A program made the translations under genes and the position numbers. Shown here piece after piece: positions 8,548 through 16,621 of a stretch of 64,000 nt of DNA. The notes under the pieces are model-generated. The model ran no database searches. It was not told the DNA's origin and worked only from the letters and a program-made list of their open reading frames with translations. The number at the start of each line of letters is the position of its first letter. The stretch's first letter is position 1. Source of the stretch: Actinoplanes cyaneus (GTDB taxonomy: Bacteria > Actinomycetota > Actinomycetes > Mycobacteriales > Micromonosporaceae). Where the stretch lies: assembly GCF_016862095.1 (NCBI RefSeq), contig NZ_BOMH01000006.1:1-64000 (forward strand). Direction: 5' to 3'.

Positions 8548-9576
8548 ATGATCCCGAACGTGTCGCGTAAACGCCCAACGATCCGCGATGTCGCTCGCGA
8601 GGCCGGGGTGTCCTACGCGACCGTCTCGCGGGTCCTGAACGGGCGGGACTGGGTCAGCCCGGAAGCCGTGCGCGCGGTCCGCGACGCGATCTCCCGGACC
8701 GGGTACACGACGAACCAGCACGCCCGGTCCCTGGCGACCGGGCGCTCCGGGTCGATCGCGTTCCTGCTGACCGAGCCGCAGCACCTGCTCTTCGAGGACC
8801 CGAACTTCTCGGTGCTGCTGCGCGGCGTGGCGCAGGCCCTCTCCGACCGGCAGCTGACCCTGATCCTGATGATCGCGTCGACGCCCGAGGAGCGCAGCCG
8901 GACGATCGCGTTCCTCAACGGCGGCCACGTCGACGGCGTGCTGCTGGTCTCCCCGCACTCCGGCGACCCGCTGCTGGAGCAACTGGTGAAGGCCGAGATG
9001 CCGATCGTGGCGTGCGGCCAGGTGCTCGGATTCGAGGACAGCATCAGCTCGGTCTCCGCCGACGACTGGGGCGGCGGGCGGACCGCCGTCGAGCATCTGC
9101 TCGCCGCGGGCTGCCGGCGGATCGCCACGATCACCGGGCCGCAGGACACGTTCGGCGGGGTGTTCAGGTTGCGCGGCTACACCGACGCGCTGAACGCGCA
9201 CGGCCTCGCCGTCGACCCGGCCTGCGTCGTGCACGGCGACTGGAGCCGGGAGAGCGGCGCGGCCGGCATGCGCACGCTGCTCGAACGGGTCCCGGACGTG
9301 GACGCGGTCTTCGCCGCCTCGGACGCGATGGCCGCCGCCACCCTGCCGGTCCTGCGGGAGGCCGGCCGGGACGTGCCGGGCGACGTGCGGGTCGTCGGCT
9401 TCGACGACTCGGGGCTGGCGGCGACCACCGATCCGCCCCTGACCACCGTGCGGCATCCGCTGGAACGGATCAGCGAGGAGATGGTCCGGCTCCTCGTGGA
9501 CGTGATCAACGGCCGTACGCCACTCTCCATCACCGTGCCGACCAGCCTCGTCCTGCGCAGCTCCTCCCCCGCCTGA
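8548..9576 (+). CDS. LacI-family transcriptional regulator of the galactan locus
   Basis: A 342-residue repressor with an N-terminal LacI helix-turn-helix (about residues 11-31, TIRDVAREAGVSYATVSRVL) and a periplasmic-binding-like sensor domain ending in the family's VVGFDDSGLA and TTVRHPLE motifs. It starts 5 bp after the MalG-like gene, so it sits in the same transcript. ATG 8548 is preferred (GAAGG ten bases upstream); GTG 8560 is an alternative. It is the obvious candidate to bind the twin CTGTAACCGGTCACAG operators and sense a galactan breakdown product (inference). Confidence 0.9.
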   Translation: MIPNVSRKRPTIRDVAREAGVSYATVSRVLNGRDWVSPEAVRAVRDAISRTGYTTNQHARSLATGRSGSIAFLLTEPQHLLFEDPNFSVLLRGVAQALSDRQLTLILMIASTPEERSRTIAFLNGGHVDGVLLVSPHSGDPLLEQLVKAEMPIVACGQVLGFEDSISSVSADDWGGGRTAVEHLLAAGCRRIATITGPQDTFGGVFRLRGYTDALNAHGLAVDPACVVHGDWSRESGAAGMRTLLERVPDVDAVFAASDAMAAATLPVLREAGRDVPGDVRVVGFDDSGLAATTDPPLTTVRHPLERISEEMVRLLVDVINGRTPLSITVPTSLVLRSSSPA

Positions 9577-9596
9577 TCCTTGCCGGGCCCCCACGG

Positions 9597-9635
9597 GGGT
9601 CGATCTTGATGTCCCCCTTTCATCGAGATCGGCCC
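9597..9635 (+). terminator. Hairpin after the LacI gene
   Basis: Arms 9597-9611 and 9621-9635 pair over 15 bp with two G-U wobbles when read on the plus strand, around a 9-nt C/T-rich loop. It lies 20 bp after the LacI stop and 41 bp before the first galactanase. There is no U tract, so it may be a leaky terminator or attenuator that sets expression of the galactanases apart from the importer. Confidence 0.5.
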
Positions 9636-9676
9636 TCACCACCAAGTGCGTCCCTTTTGTCCACAAAGGAGCGTCA

Positions 9677-10750
9677 ATGAAGTTAGCCGCAGCCATCGCC
9701 GCCGGGCTCCTCCTGGTCCCGGCCGCGCCCGCTCAGGCCCATTCCGGGCTCACCATGCGCGGCGCCGATGTGTCCACCCTCCCCCGCGCGCTCGACCTGG
9801 GCGCCACGTTCCGCGACGCCCGCGGCCACCGTGCCGACCCCTACGAGATCCTGAAGAAGGCCGGCGTCAACTACGTCCGGCTGCGCATCTGGAACAACCC
9901 CACCAGCGGCTACAACAACAAGGCCGAGGTCGTCGCGCAGGCCCGGGAGGCGCGCAAGCACGGCCTCAAGGTCCTGATCGACTTCCACTACTCGGACACC
10001 TGGGCCGACCCGGGCAAGCAGTTCATCCCCGCCGCCTGGGCCGGTCACGACCTCGCACAACTGCAGAAGGACGTCTACGACTGGACGTACGACGTCTGCA
10101 CGGCGACCCGTCCGGACAGTGTGCAGATCGGCAACGAGATCAACACCGGCATGCTGTGGCCGGTGGGTCAGGTGACCGACAGCGACTTCGGCCCGCTCGC
10201 CGCGCTGCTGAAGTCCGGACACGACGCGGCGAAGGCCTGCTCGCCGCGTACCCAGGTCATGATCCACACCGCGGACGCCGGGAGCATCGGCGCGGCGCGC
10301 TGGTTCTACGACGGGATCGCCGCGCAGGGCGTGAAGTGGGACGTCACGGCGCTCTCCTACTACTGCATGTGGCACGGCGACCTGACGAACCTGGCGTCCG
10401 TCCTCACCGACGTCCAGGACCGTTACGGCAAGCCCGCGGTGATCGCGGAGACCGCGTACCCGTACACCACCGAGAACTACGACCACCTGGAGAACATCAT
10501 CACCTCGGCCGCGCCGTGCGACGGGATCCCCGCGTCGCCGCGAGGCCAGGCGACCGAGTTCTCGCAGGTGCAGGATGTCGCCCGGGCATCCGGGGCGCTC
10601 GGCGTCTTCTACTGGGAGCCGACCTGGACCGCGATCGACGGGAACGGGTGGGACACCGAGGACATCGAGAACTCCGGCAACGCCTGGGAGAACATGGCGA
10701 CGTTCGACGACCGCGGGCGGATCAACCCGTACATCGTCTGGCGTCGCTGA
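9677..10750 (+). CDS. Secreted GH53 arabinogalactan endo-beta-1,4-galactanase, copy 1
   Basis: A 357-residue exported glycosidase. A signal peptide covers about residues 1-21 (AQA cleavage). The GH53 barrel shows GADVSTLPR, VRLRIWNNP, DFHYSDTWADPGKQ, the putative acid/base Glu154 in GNEINTGMLWP and the putative nucleophile Glu258 in VIAETAYPYT. There is no extra carbohydrate-binding domain. The start follows AAAGGAG (9665-9671). It would cut beta-1,4-galactan of pectin or type I arabinogalactan outside the cell. A closely related paralogue follows 34 bp later, probably on the same transcript. No copy of the local LacI operator was seen in its upstream 100 bp. Confidence 0.95.
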   Translation: MKLAAAIAAGLLLVPAAPAQAHSGLTMRGADVSTLPRALDLGATFRDARGHRADPYEILKKAGVNYVRLRIWNNPTSGYNNKAEVVAQAREARKHGLKVLIDFHYSDTWADPGKQFIPAAWAGHDLAQLQKDVYDWTYDVCTATRPDSVQIGNEINTGMLWPVGQVTDSDFGPLAALLKSGHDAAKACSPRTQVMIHTADAGSIGAARWFYDGIAAQGVKWDVTALSYYCMWHGDLTNLASVLTDVQDRYGKPAVIAETAYPYTTENYDHLENIITSAAPCDGIPASPRGQATEFSQVQDVARASGALGVFYWEPTWTAIDGNGWDTEDIENSGNAWENMATFDDRGRINPYIVWRR

Positions 10751-10784
10751 ATTTCCGGCACGTTCCTGTCCCCGAAGGAGCGAA

Positions 10785-11882
10785 ATGCGTAAACCCGTCC
10801 TGGCCGTCATCGGAGCCGTCCTTCTGATGCTGGCCCTCACCCCTGCCCCCGCACAGGCCGCCTCCCTCACCATGCTCGGCGCCGATGTCTCATCGCTGCA
10901 GCGCACGCTCGATCTGGGCGGCAAGTACTACACCGCGGCCGGTGCCCAGGCCGACCCCTACGACATTCTCAAGGGCGCCGGCGCGAACTACCTGCGGCTG
11001 CGCGTGTGGAACAACCCGGCCAGCGGTTACAACAACAAGGCGAAGGTGCTCCAGCAGGCGAAGTCGGTCAAGGCCAAAGGGCTGAAACTGCTCGTCGACT
11101 TCCACTACTCGGACACCTGGGCCGACCCCGGTAAGCAGTACCCGCCGGCGGCCTGGAGCTCGCATTCCCTCAGCCAGCTGCAGACCGACGTCTACAACTA
11201 CACCTACGACGTGTGCACCGCCCTGAAAGCACAGGGCACCACGCCGGACAGCGTGCAGATCGGCAACGAGATCAACGTCGGCATGCTGTGGCCGAAAGGT
11301 CAGGTCACCAACAACGATTTCACTCCGCTGGCGTCGCTGCTCAAACAGGGCTACAACGCGACCAAGGCCTGCAACAGCGGCACCCAGGTCATGATCCACA
11401 CGGCGGACGCGGACAGTGACGCGAACGCGCGCTGGTTCTACGACGGCATCAAGGCGCAGGGCGTCACCTGGGACATCACCGCGCTCTCCTACTACTGCAT
11501 GTGGCACGGGACGCTCGCGAACCTGTACAACGTGATCGCAGACGTTCGCAGCAGATATGCCAAGCCGGTCGTGGTGGTGGAAACGGCGTACATGTACACC
11601 ACCGCCAATGCCGACAGCCAGTCGAACTCGATTCCCGGCACCACCACCTGCGACGGGCAACCCGCCACCAAAGCCGGGCAGGGCACCGAGTTCACCTGGA
11701 TCCAGAACACCGCCCGCAATGCCGGGGCGATCGGCGTCTTCTACTGGGAACCGACCTGGTACGCCATTTCCGGCAACGGCTGGGACCCGGCGAACATCAA
11801 CGGCACCGGCGACGGCTGGGACAACATGGCCACGTTCGACGCCACCGGCAAGTTCAACTCGTATGTGAAATGGACCGCCTGA
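10785..11882 (+). CDS. Secreted GH53 arabinogalactan endo-beta-1,4-galactanase, copy 2
   Basis: A 365-residue paralogue of the preceding gene with its own signal peptide (cleavage near AQAA, residue 25). The same GH53 motifs are present, with acid/base Glu162 in GNEINVGMLWP and nucleophile Glu267 in VVVETAYMYT. A strong GAAGGAG (10774-10780) precedes the ATG. The two copies arose by tandem duplication but have diverged clearly at the DNA level, so the duplication is not recent. Differences between them lie mostly in loops, which may give different product lengths or branch tolerance (inference). A strong terminator follows. Confidence 0.95.
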   Translation: MRKPVLAVIGAVLLMLALTPAPAQAASLTMLGADVSSLQRTLDLGGKYYTAAGAQADPYDILKGAGANYLRLRVWNNPASGYNNKAKVLQQAKSVKAKGLKLLVDFHYSDTWADPGKQYPPAAWSSHSLSQLQTDVYNYTYDVCTALKAQGTTPDSVQIGNEINVGMLWPKGQVTNNDFTPLASLLKQGYNATKACNSGTQVMIHTADADSDANARWFYDGIKAQGVTWDITALSYYCMWHGTLANLYNVIADVRSRYAKPVVVVETAYMYTTANADSQSNSIPGTTTCDGQPATKAGQGTEFTWIQNTARNAGAIGVFYWEPTWYAISGNGWDPANINGTGDGWDNMATFDATGKFNSYVKWTA

Positions 11883-11899
11883 TCCGTCCCCGGTAACAC

Positions 11900-11931
11900 C
11901 CGGCCCGGCGTTTCCCCGAACGCCGGGCCGG
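11900..11931 (+). terminator. Intrinsic terminator of the galactanase genes
   Basis: A perfect 13-bp GC-rich stem (11900-11912 with 11919-11931) and 6-nt loop, followed by TTCCTTTTA. It is placed 18 bp after the second GH53 stop. Confidence 0.85.
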
Positions 11932-11939
11932 TTCCTTTT

Positions 11940-12239
11940 ACCTTCAAGAGATTCATTGCCTATGTCCGCTGTGGTCCTTCTGCGCTGCTCCCGCGGGGAC
12001 CCTTGCGGGCTTCGCAGGGCCGTGGCCGGCCCAGAACGCGAAACCCTCCAGGGCGATCTCCGTGGATGGGCACGGTCAGAGCAGCAAACAGTCGTCGGGC
12101 CGACGCACTCTCGAGCAGTCTCGCGGCTGGCGGACCCGCGAGGTGATCCCGGCCCGAGGCCCAGCCGCGCTCCCGGTTCCGGCTGGTGTTCATGGGCGTT
12201 ATTCGTTCCTCATAACGCCCATGAACACCAGCCGGAACC
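11940..12239. repeat. Conserved non-coding element, copy A (ends in a long hairpin)
   Basis: This 300-bp stretch matches 56903-57194. From TCCGCTGTGGTCC (11965) through CACGGTCAGAGCAGCA the two copies align without gaps for about 120 bases, with scattered substitutions. The middle is more diverged, and both end in a related long palindrome. Substitutions do not follow a codon pattern in either strand. It fills most of the 576-bp gap between the galactanases and the MMPL gene. Confidence 0.8.
12175..12239. repeat. Long perfect hairpin, family member A
   Basis: Arms 12175-12202 and 12212-12239 are a perfect 28-bp inverted repeat around a 9-nt loop. The arm core is GGCTGGTGTTCATGG then GCGTTAT. 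Three other members of the family lie at 21924-21982, 57140-57194 and 60489-60545, all intergenic. Confidence 0.95.
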
Positions 12240-12290
12240 TTGCGCCGCGCCACCGGCCCGGTGCGGGCTGGGGGTCGCGGACGTTTCGCG

Positions 12291-12405
12291 GGGCGGGCGG
12301 CGGGGCGGCGTACCGGCGCGAGCACGCGGACTCCCGGCGGGACGACGTAGCGCCGCGAGCACACGAGCCTGCGGCTGGGCGGGCGGCGGGGCGGCGTACC
12401 GGCGC
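12291..12405. repeat. 29-bp direct repeat pair
   Basis: The same 29 bases, starting GGGCGGGCGGCGGGGCGG and ending TACCGGCGC, occur at 12291-12319 and 12377-12405. They lie between the hairpin and the terminator of the MMPL gene. Function unknown. Confidence 0.85.
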
Positions 12406-12418
12406 AAGCTTGAAGAGG

Positions 12419-12451
12419 GAGGGCGGAGCCGCCGGAAGCGGCACCGCCCTC
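12419..12451 (-). terminator. Candidate terminator of the MMPL gene
   Basis: GAGGGCGG-A-GCCGC pairs with GCGGC-A-CCGCCCTC around a 5-nt loop. The 13-bp stem has a single A-A mismatch and lies 8 bp past the MMPL stop. No clear U tract. Confidence 0.55.
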
Positions 12452-12458
12452 GGTGACG

Positions 12459-14645
12459 TCAGACGGACGCCGGCGCCGTTTCCTGCCCGGTGCGCGCGGT
12501 GGTGGCCTTGTGCTCCAGGGCAGCGCCCTCCACGTCGAGCTCCGGCAGCCAGCGCAGCCAGCGCGGCAGCCACCAGGCGGAGCGGCCGAGCAGGGCGAGC
12601 GCCGCCGGGACGGCGATCATGCGGATCACGAAGGCATCGAAGGCGATACCGACGGCCAGGGCGAACGCGATCGGCTTGACCGTGTCGTTGCCCTCCGGGA
12701 CGAACGCGGCGAAGACCGCGAACATGATCGCCGCGGCGGCCAGGACGACCGGGGCCGCCTGGCGGAAACCGGTGACGATCGCGTCGCGCGGCGAGGCGCC
12801 GTGGGCGTGAGCCTCGTGCATGCGGGACACCAGGAACACCTGGTAGTCCATGGCGAGGCCGAACAGGATGCCGACGATGATGACCGGCGCGAGGCTGATG
12901 ATCGGCCCGGTCGAGCCGGCGTTGACCGCGTCGGAGGCCCAACCCCACTGGAACACCGCGACCGTGGCGCCGAACGACGCGCCGATCGTCAGCAGGAAGC
13001 CGAGCACGCCGACGACCGGCACCAGCAGCGACCGGAACACGAGCACGAGCAGCACGAACGCCAGCCCGACGACAAGCGCCAGGTAGATCGGCAGCGCGTC
13101 GTTCAGTTTCTGCGACACGTCGATGCTGATCGCGGTCTGACCGGTGACGTAGACCTTCGCGCCGTCGGTGTCGGCGACCTGGTCGCGGATGTTGTGGACC
13201 AGGTCGACGGTCTTCTGGTCCTCGGCACCGGAGGCCGGGATGACGGTGATCAGCGCGGCGGTCTGCTTCTGGTCGGGCTGCGCCGGGGTGGCCAGGGCGA
13301 CGTCCGGGAGGGTGGCGATCTGCTTCTGGACCGTCGCCGCGTAGGCGACCGCGTCCGGCCCGTCGACCAGGATCAGCAGCGGGCCGCTGACGCCGGGACC
13401 GAACCGGGAGTCGATGATCGCGTCGGCCCTGGCCTGGGTGCTGCCCTCGGGCGAGCGCTGGGCGAGCGTGGTCTGCATCTTGAAGAACGGCAGCGCGATC
13501 ACGGCGAGCGCGAGGACCGCGAGGAGCAGGCTCACCACGCGCTTCTGGGTGACCGTGTTCGCCCAGCCCTTGATGAAACCACGGCCGTCGGGCAGCGTCT
13601 GCAGATCGTCCGGCGGGACGTTGCGCAGCTTGCGGGGCAGCGCGCGCAGACCGATGAAGCCGAGGATCGCCGGCACCAGGGTGATCGCGACGAGCACGGC
13701 GACGACGATGGTGGCGGAGGCGGCCAGGCCCATCTCGGTGAGGAACGGGATCCCGACCACGGACAGGCCGGCGAGCGCGATGACGACGGTCAGACCGGCC
13801 GTGACGACCGCGGAGCCGGCGGTGCCCACCGCGTACGCCGCGGCGGACTCGACGTCCTTGCCGCTGCGCAGCTCGTGCCGGAAGCGGGTGATGATGAACA
13901 GCGCGTAGTCGATGCCGACCGCCAGGCCCAGCATCACCGCCAGGATCGGGGTGGTCGACTGCAGCTGCACGAAGCCGGAGAGCGTGGTGATGCCGGCGAC
14001 GCCGATGCCGACGCCGGCGATCGCGGTCAGCAGGTTCATGCCGGCCGCGACCAGCGAACCGTAGCTGAGCGCGAGCACGATCAGCGCGACCACGACACCG
14101 ATGAGCTCGGACGCGCCGCCGATGTCGGCCGCGTTGCTGAGCGCCTCACCACGCGCCTCGACGGTCAGCGGGCCGCTGTGCGCCTGGGTGACCGCGGTGT
14201 TGACGGCCGCACGCTGGTCCTCGGTGAGCTCGGAGGCCTGCACGCCGTACGTGATCGTGGTCAGGGCCGTGCTCAGATCGCGCGAGACCGACGGGTTCTG
14301 CTTGTCGAACGGGTTGCTGACCTTCACGACGCCGGGCAGCTTGCCGAACGTGGCGACGGACTGCGCGACCTGCCCCGCGAGCGCCTGGTCGGTGATCTTC
14401 TGACCGGCCGGAGCCTCGAACACCACCTGCACCGTCGCGCCGGCCGACGCGTCACCGAACCGCTCCTTGAGCAGGTCGAGCGCGATCGTCGACTCCTGCC
14501 CGGGGATCCGGAACGTGTTGACGGTCTCGCCGGAGAGCTTGACCGCGCCGAAGGCCACGGCCAGCAGGGCGAGCAACCAGACGACGGTGACGATGATGCG
14601 ATGCCGGACGGCCCCGAGGCCGAGGCGGTGCAACAGCGTTGCCAT
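12459..14645 (-). CDS. MMPL-family (RND-type) transporter
   Basis: A 728-residue membrane transporter with the RND duplication: helix 1 (about 15-35), a large extracytoplasmic domain, then five helices, repeated in the second half. Motifs such as GIDYALFIITRFRHELRSG and FGLAMDYQVFLVSRMHEAH carry the conserved GxDY Asp-Tyr pairs expected to relay protons. MMPL proteins in actinobacteria export lipids or drugs. The start at ATG 14645 is preferred (AAGGGA eight bases upstream) over the longer frame. It lies 16 bp downstream of a TetR gene on the same strand, so the regulator probably controls this exporter. Confidence 0.9.
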   Translation of the reverse strand: MATLLHRLGLGAVRHRIIVTVVWLLALLAVAFGAVKLSGETVNTFRIPGQESTIALDLLKERFGDASAGATVQVVFEAPAGQKITDQALAGQVAQSVATFGKLPGVVKVSNPFDKQNPSVSRDLSTALTTITYGVQASELTEDQRAAVNTAVTQAHSGPLTVEARGEALSNAADIGGASELIGVVVALIVLALSYGSLVAAGMNLLTAIAGVGIGVAGITTLSGFVQLQSTTPILAVMLGLAVGIDYALFIITRFRHELRSGKDVESAAAYAVGTAGSAVVTAGLTVVIALAGLSVVGIPFLTEMGLAASATIVVAVLVAITLVPAILGFIGLRALPRKLRNVPPDDLQTLPDGRGFIKGWANTVTQKRVVSLLLAVLALAVIALPFFKMQTTLAQRSPEGSTQARADAIIDSRFGPGVSGPLLILVDGPDAVAYAATVQKQIATLPDVALATPAQPDQKQTAALITVIPASGAEDQKTVDLVHNIRDQVADTDGAKVYVTGQTAISIDVSQKLNDALPIYLALVVGLAFVLLVLVFRSLLVPVVGVLGFLLTIGASFGATVAVFQWGWASDAVNAGSTGPIISLAPVIIVGILFGLAMDYQVFLVSRMHEAHAHGASPRDAIVTGFRQAAPVVLAAAAIMFAVFAAFVPEGNDTVKPIAFALAVGIAFDAFVIRMIAVPAALALLGRSAWWLPRWLRWLPELDVEGAALEHKATTARTGQETAPASV

Positions 14646-14661
14646 GGGAGATTTCCCTTGT

Positions 14662-15255
14662 TCAGTGAATGGGTGGATGCCCGAGCGCGTCGTAGGCGAC
14701 ATCGACGAGCGTGGTGAGTGCGTCCGGGGTGAAGCAGTCCCGCAGGGCGACGCTGGCGACCGCGAGCGCCCCGAGCGCGCCGACGACCCGCACCGACCGG
14801 ACCGAGTCGCTCAGCGAGCCCGGGGTGCCGAGGGCCGCGCCGGTGAACGGCTGGTCGCCGAACGCCGCGGCGACCTCCTCACCGATCATCTCCAGCGCCG
14901 CGCCGAACTCGCTCTCCCGGTCGGCGAGCAGGCAGGACAGCAGCAACGCGACAGCGCCGGGCTGACCCAGCGCGAGCTGGGCGACCCCGCTGATCACCGT
15001 GCGGTCACGCTCCGGCCCGGGCGGCAGCGGCGCGGCGAGCGCCGCCACCTCCCGGATCTGCCGCACGCAGCGCTCGATGACCGATTCCTGCAGCGCTTCC
15101 TTGGTCGGGAAGCGGTGCAGCAGCCCGGTCTTCGAGTAACCCACCGCGTCCGCGATCCGCTGGACCGACGTTTCCTTGAAACCGTGCCGGGCAAACAGAC
15201 CGGCGGCGGCGTCCAGGATCTCGTCGTCGATCTGCTGCTTGGTGGGGCGGGGCAT
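14662..15255 (-). CDS. TetR-family regulator of the MMPL exporter
   Basis: A 197-residue TetR protein with the N-terminal DNA-binding domain at about residues 9-57 (ILDAAAGLFARHGFKETSV then GYSKTGLLHRFPTKEAL). The C-terminal ligand domain is variable. Transcribed together with the MMPL gene 16 bp downstream. It probably represses its own operon through a site in the 168-bp upstream gap. Confidence 0.9.
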   Translation of the reverse strand: MPRPTKQQIDDEILDAAAGLFARHGFKETSVQRIADAVGYSKTGLLHRFPTKEALQESVIERCVRQIREVAALAAPLPPGPERDRTVISGVAQLALGQPGAVALLLSCLLADRESEFGAALEMIGEEVAAAFGDQPFTGAALGTPGSLSDSVRSVRVVGALGALAVASVALRDCFTPDALTTLVDVAYDALGHPPIH

Positions 15256-15276
15256 AGGACCACCGTAGACCTTTCT

Positions 15277-15291
15277 GGACCAGACCGGTCC
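15277..15291. promoter_or_regulatory. Possible TetR operator
   Basis: GGACC-AGACC-GGTCC is an inverted repeat with 5-bp arms, 22 bp upstream of the TetR start. Such short GC palindromes occur by chance in this genome, so support is weak. Confidence 0.3.
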
Positions 15292-15423
15292 GTCGGGGAC
15301 CGTGGCGGTCCCCACATCGCGCGAGGGTTTGATGCCGCATTCTTCCCAAGAGCCCGCCGCGGCGCGCCGGTGTGCACCCGAGCGGCACCTCATCATCGGG
15401 CGCGGCTGCCGAACTAACCGGAT

Positions 15424-16569
15424 GTGGACCAGAAACTTCCGCGCTGGGTGGAGCCGGCACTGCGCCTGCGCTGGATCGCCGGGGCCCTCGGCGCCGCCCT
15501 GCTCGCGCTGATCGTCACGGACCAGCCGGTCGACCTCGGCGAGTTCGCCGCGTACGGGCAGCGGATCCTCGACGGGCACCTCAGCGGGATCTACGAGGAC
15601 GGGTGGAACCAGGCCGGCCCGATCCAGCTCCTGATCAGTCGGCTGCTGATGCTCGGCGGGTCGGCCGGGATGCCCGCCGCCGCGGTGCGCGTCGCCGTGA
15701 ACGCCGGGCTGACGCTGGGCGCGATGGCGTTGTGCCGGCGGTCCGGGACCGGGCGCGGGACGGGCGCGGCGCTGCGGGAGACCGCGACGGGACTGCTGGT
15801 GCTGCTGTGGCTCGCCGTTCCGCTCCCCTGGTTCGGGCACCCTGCCGAGCTCGCGATTCCGCTGCTGTGGGCGTACGCGAGTCTGGTCCTGCGCCGGGGG
15901 CGGACGGTGACCGCCGCCGCCCTCCTCGGGGTGTCGGTGGCGATCGCCCCCTGGGCGGTCCTGGGTTTTCCCTGTCTGCTGGCAGTGACCGGACTTCGCC
16001 GGGCGATCCGCGTGTGGGTGCTCGCCGGGGCCGCCGGCTCCGCGTTCTACCTGCCGTTCGTGCTGGCCGGGAACTTCAACATGCTCGGCCACGTGTGGGC
16101 CGTCGAGCGGGGCACGCTGGTGCGGCAACTGTTCCCGGAACTGACCGCGGTGACCTGGGAGCTGCGGCTGGTCCAGGCGGTGCTGGTGGCCGGCGCCTGC
16201 GCGGTGGTCGCCCGGGTCTTCCGGCGGCAGCGGATCGTCTGCGCCGCGGCGCCGGCGGCGGCGAGCCTGACGCGGCTGCTCACCGACCCGGTCGCCCTGC
16301 GCTACTACTGGACGCCGGTCGCGGTCGCGACGATTCTCGGGTTCGCGCTGCTCGGCGACGGGGAACGGCCGCGGCGGCAGGTGCTCGCGCTGCTGCTGGG
16401 ATACCTCGCGCTCGTCGCCTGCGTGGCCGCGCATCAGGTGCCCGGGTCCGTCGCGTGCCTGGTGGCGCTGGTCGCGCTGCTGGTCGCCGGCGCGGTCCGG
16501 CGGCCCGCCGAGGTGGCGGCGGCCGGCACCGCGGGCGTGAGTCGCCGGCGAGATTCGGCGGTCCGCTGA
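15424..16569 (+). CDS. Polytopic membrane protein, possibly GT-C-like
   Basis: A 381-residue hydrophobic protein with about nine to ten predicted transmembrane helices. A short extracytoplasmic segment after helix 1 reads DLGEFAAYGQRILDGHLSGIY, which resembles the first loop of polyprenol-phosphate sugar-dependent (GT-C/DUF2029-like) transferases, but no diagnostic DxD motif is clear. The start is GTG with no convincing ribosome site. The C-terminal tail is Arg/Ala rich. It is followed 52 bp later by a YtcJ-like amidohydrolase. Function not established. Confidence 0.6.
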   Translation: MDQKLPRWVEPALRLRWIAGALGAALLALIVTDQPVDLGEFAAYGQRILDGHLSGIYEDGWNQAGPIQLLISRLLMLGGSAGMPAAAVRVAVNAGLTLGAMALCRRSGTGRGTGAALRETATGLLVLLWLAVPLPWFGHPAELAIPLLWAYASLVLRRGRTVTAAALLGVSVAIAPWAVLGFPCLLAVTGLRRAIRVWVLAGAAGSAFYLPFVLAGNFNMLGHVWAVERGTLVRQLFPELTAVTWELRLVQAVLVAGACAVVARVFRRQRIVCAAAPAAASLTRLLTDPVALRYYWTPVAVATILGFALLGDGERPRRQVLALLLGYLALVACVAAHQVPGSVACLVALVALLVAGAVRRPAEVAAAGTAGVSRRRDSAVR

Positions 16570-16621
16570 GGTGGCGGCGGCTGACACCGCGGTGACACCC
16601 CGGGCGTGATCAGATGGGCGC

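Noticed and set aside
12175..12239. Rho-independent terminator for the galactanase operon
   Set aside because: A better terminator lies at 11900-11931. The hairpin has no U tract and belongs to a sequence family found at other sites, so termination alone does not explain its conserved sequence.
11956..12456. Small open frames through the repeat element and hairpin
   Set aside because: The palindrome yields the same peptide on both strands, substitutions between copies are not synonymous, and no ribosome sites are present. Treated as non-coding.
12453..14717. A plus-strand frame of 754 residues rich in Asp, Arg and Gly
   Set aside because: It mirrors the MMPL transporter gene. The Asp/His/Gln/Arg-rich composition is typical of antisense frames in this genome.
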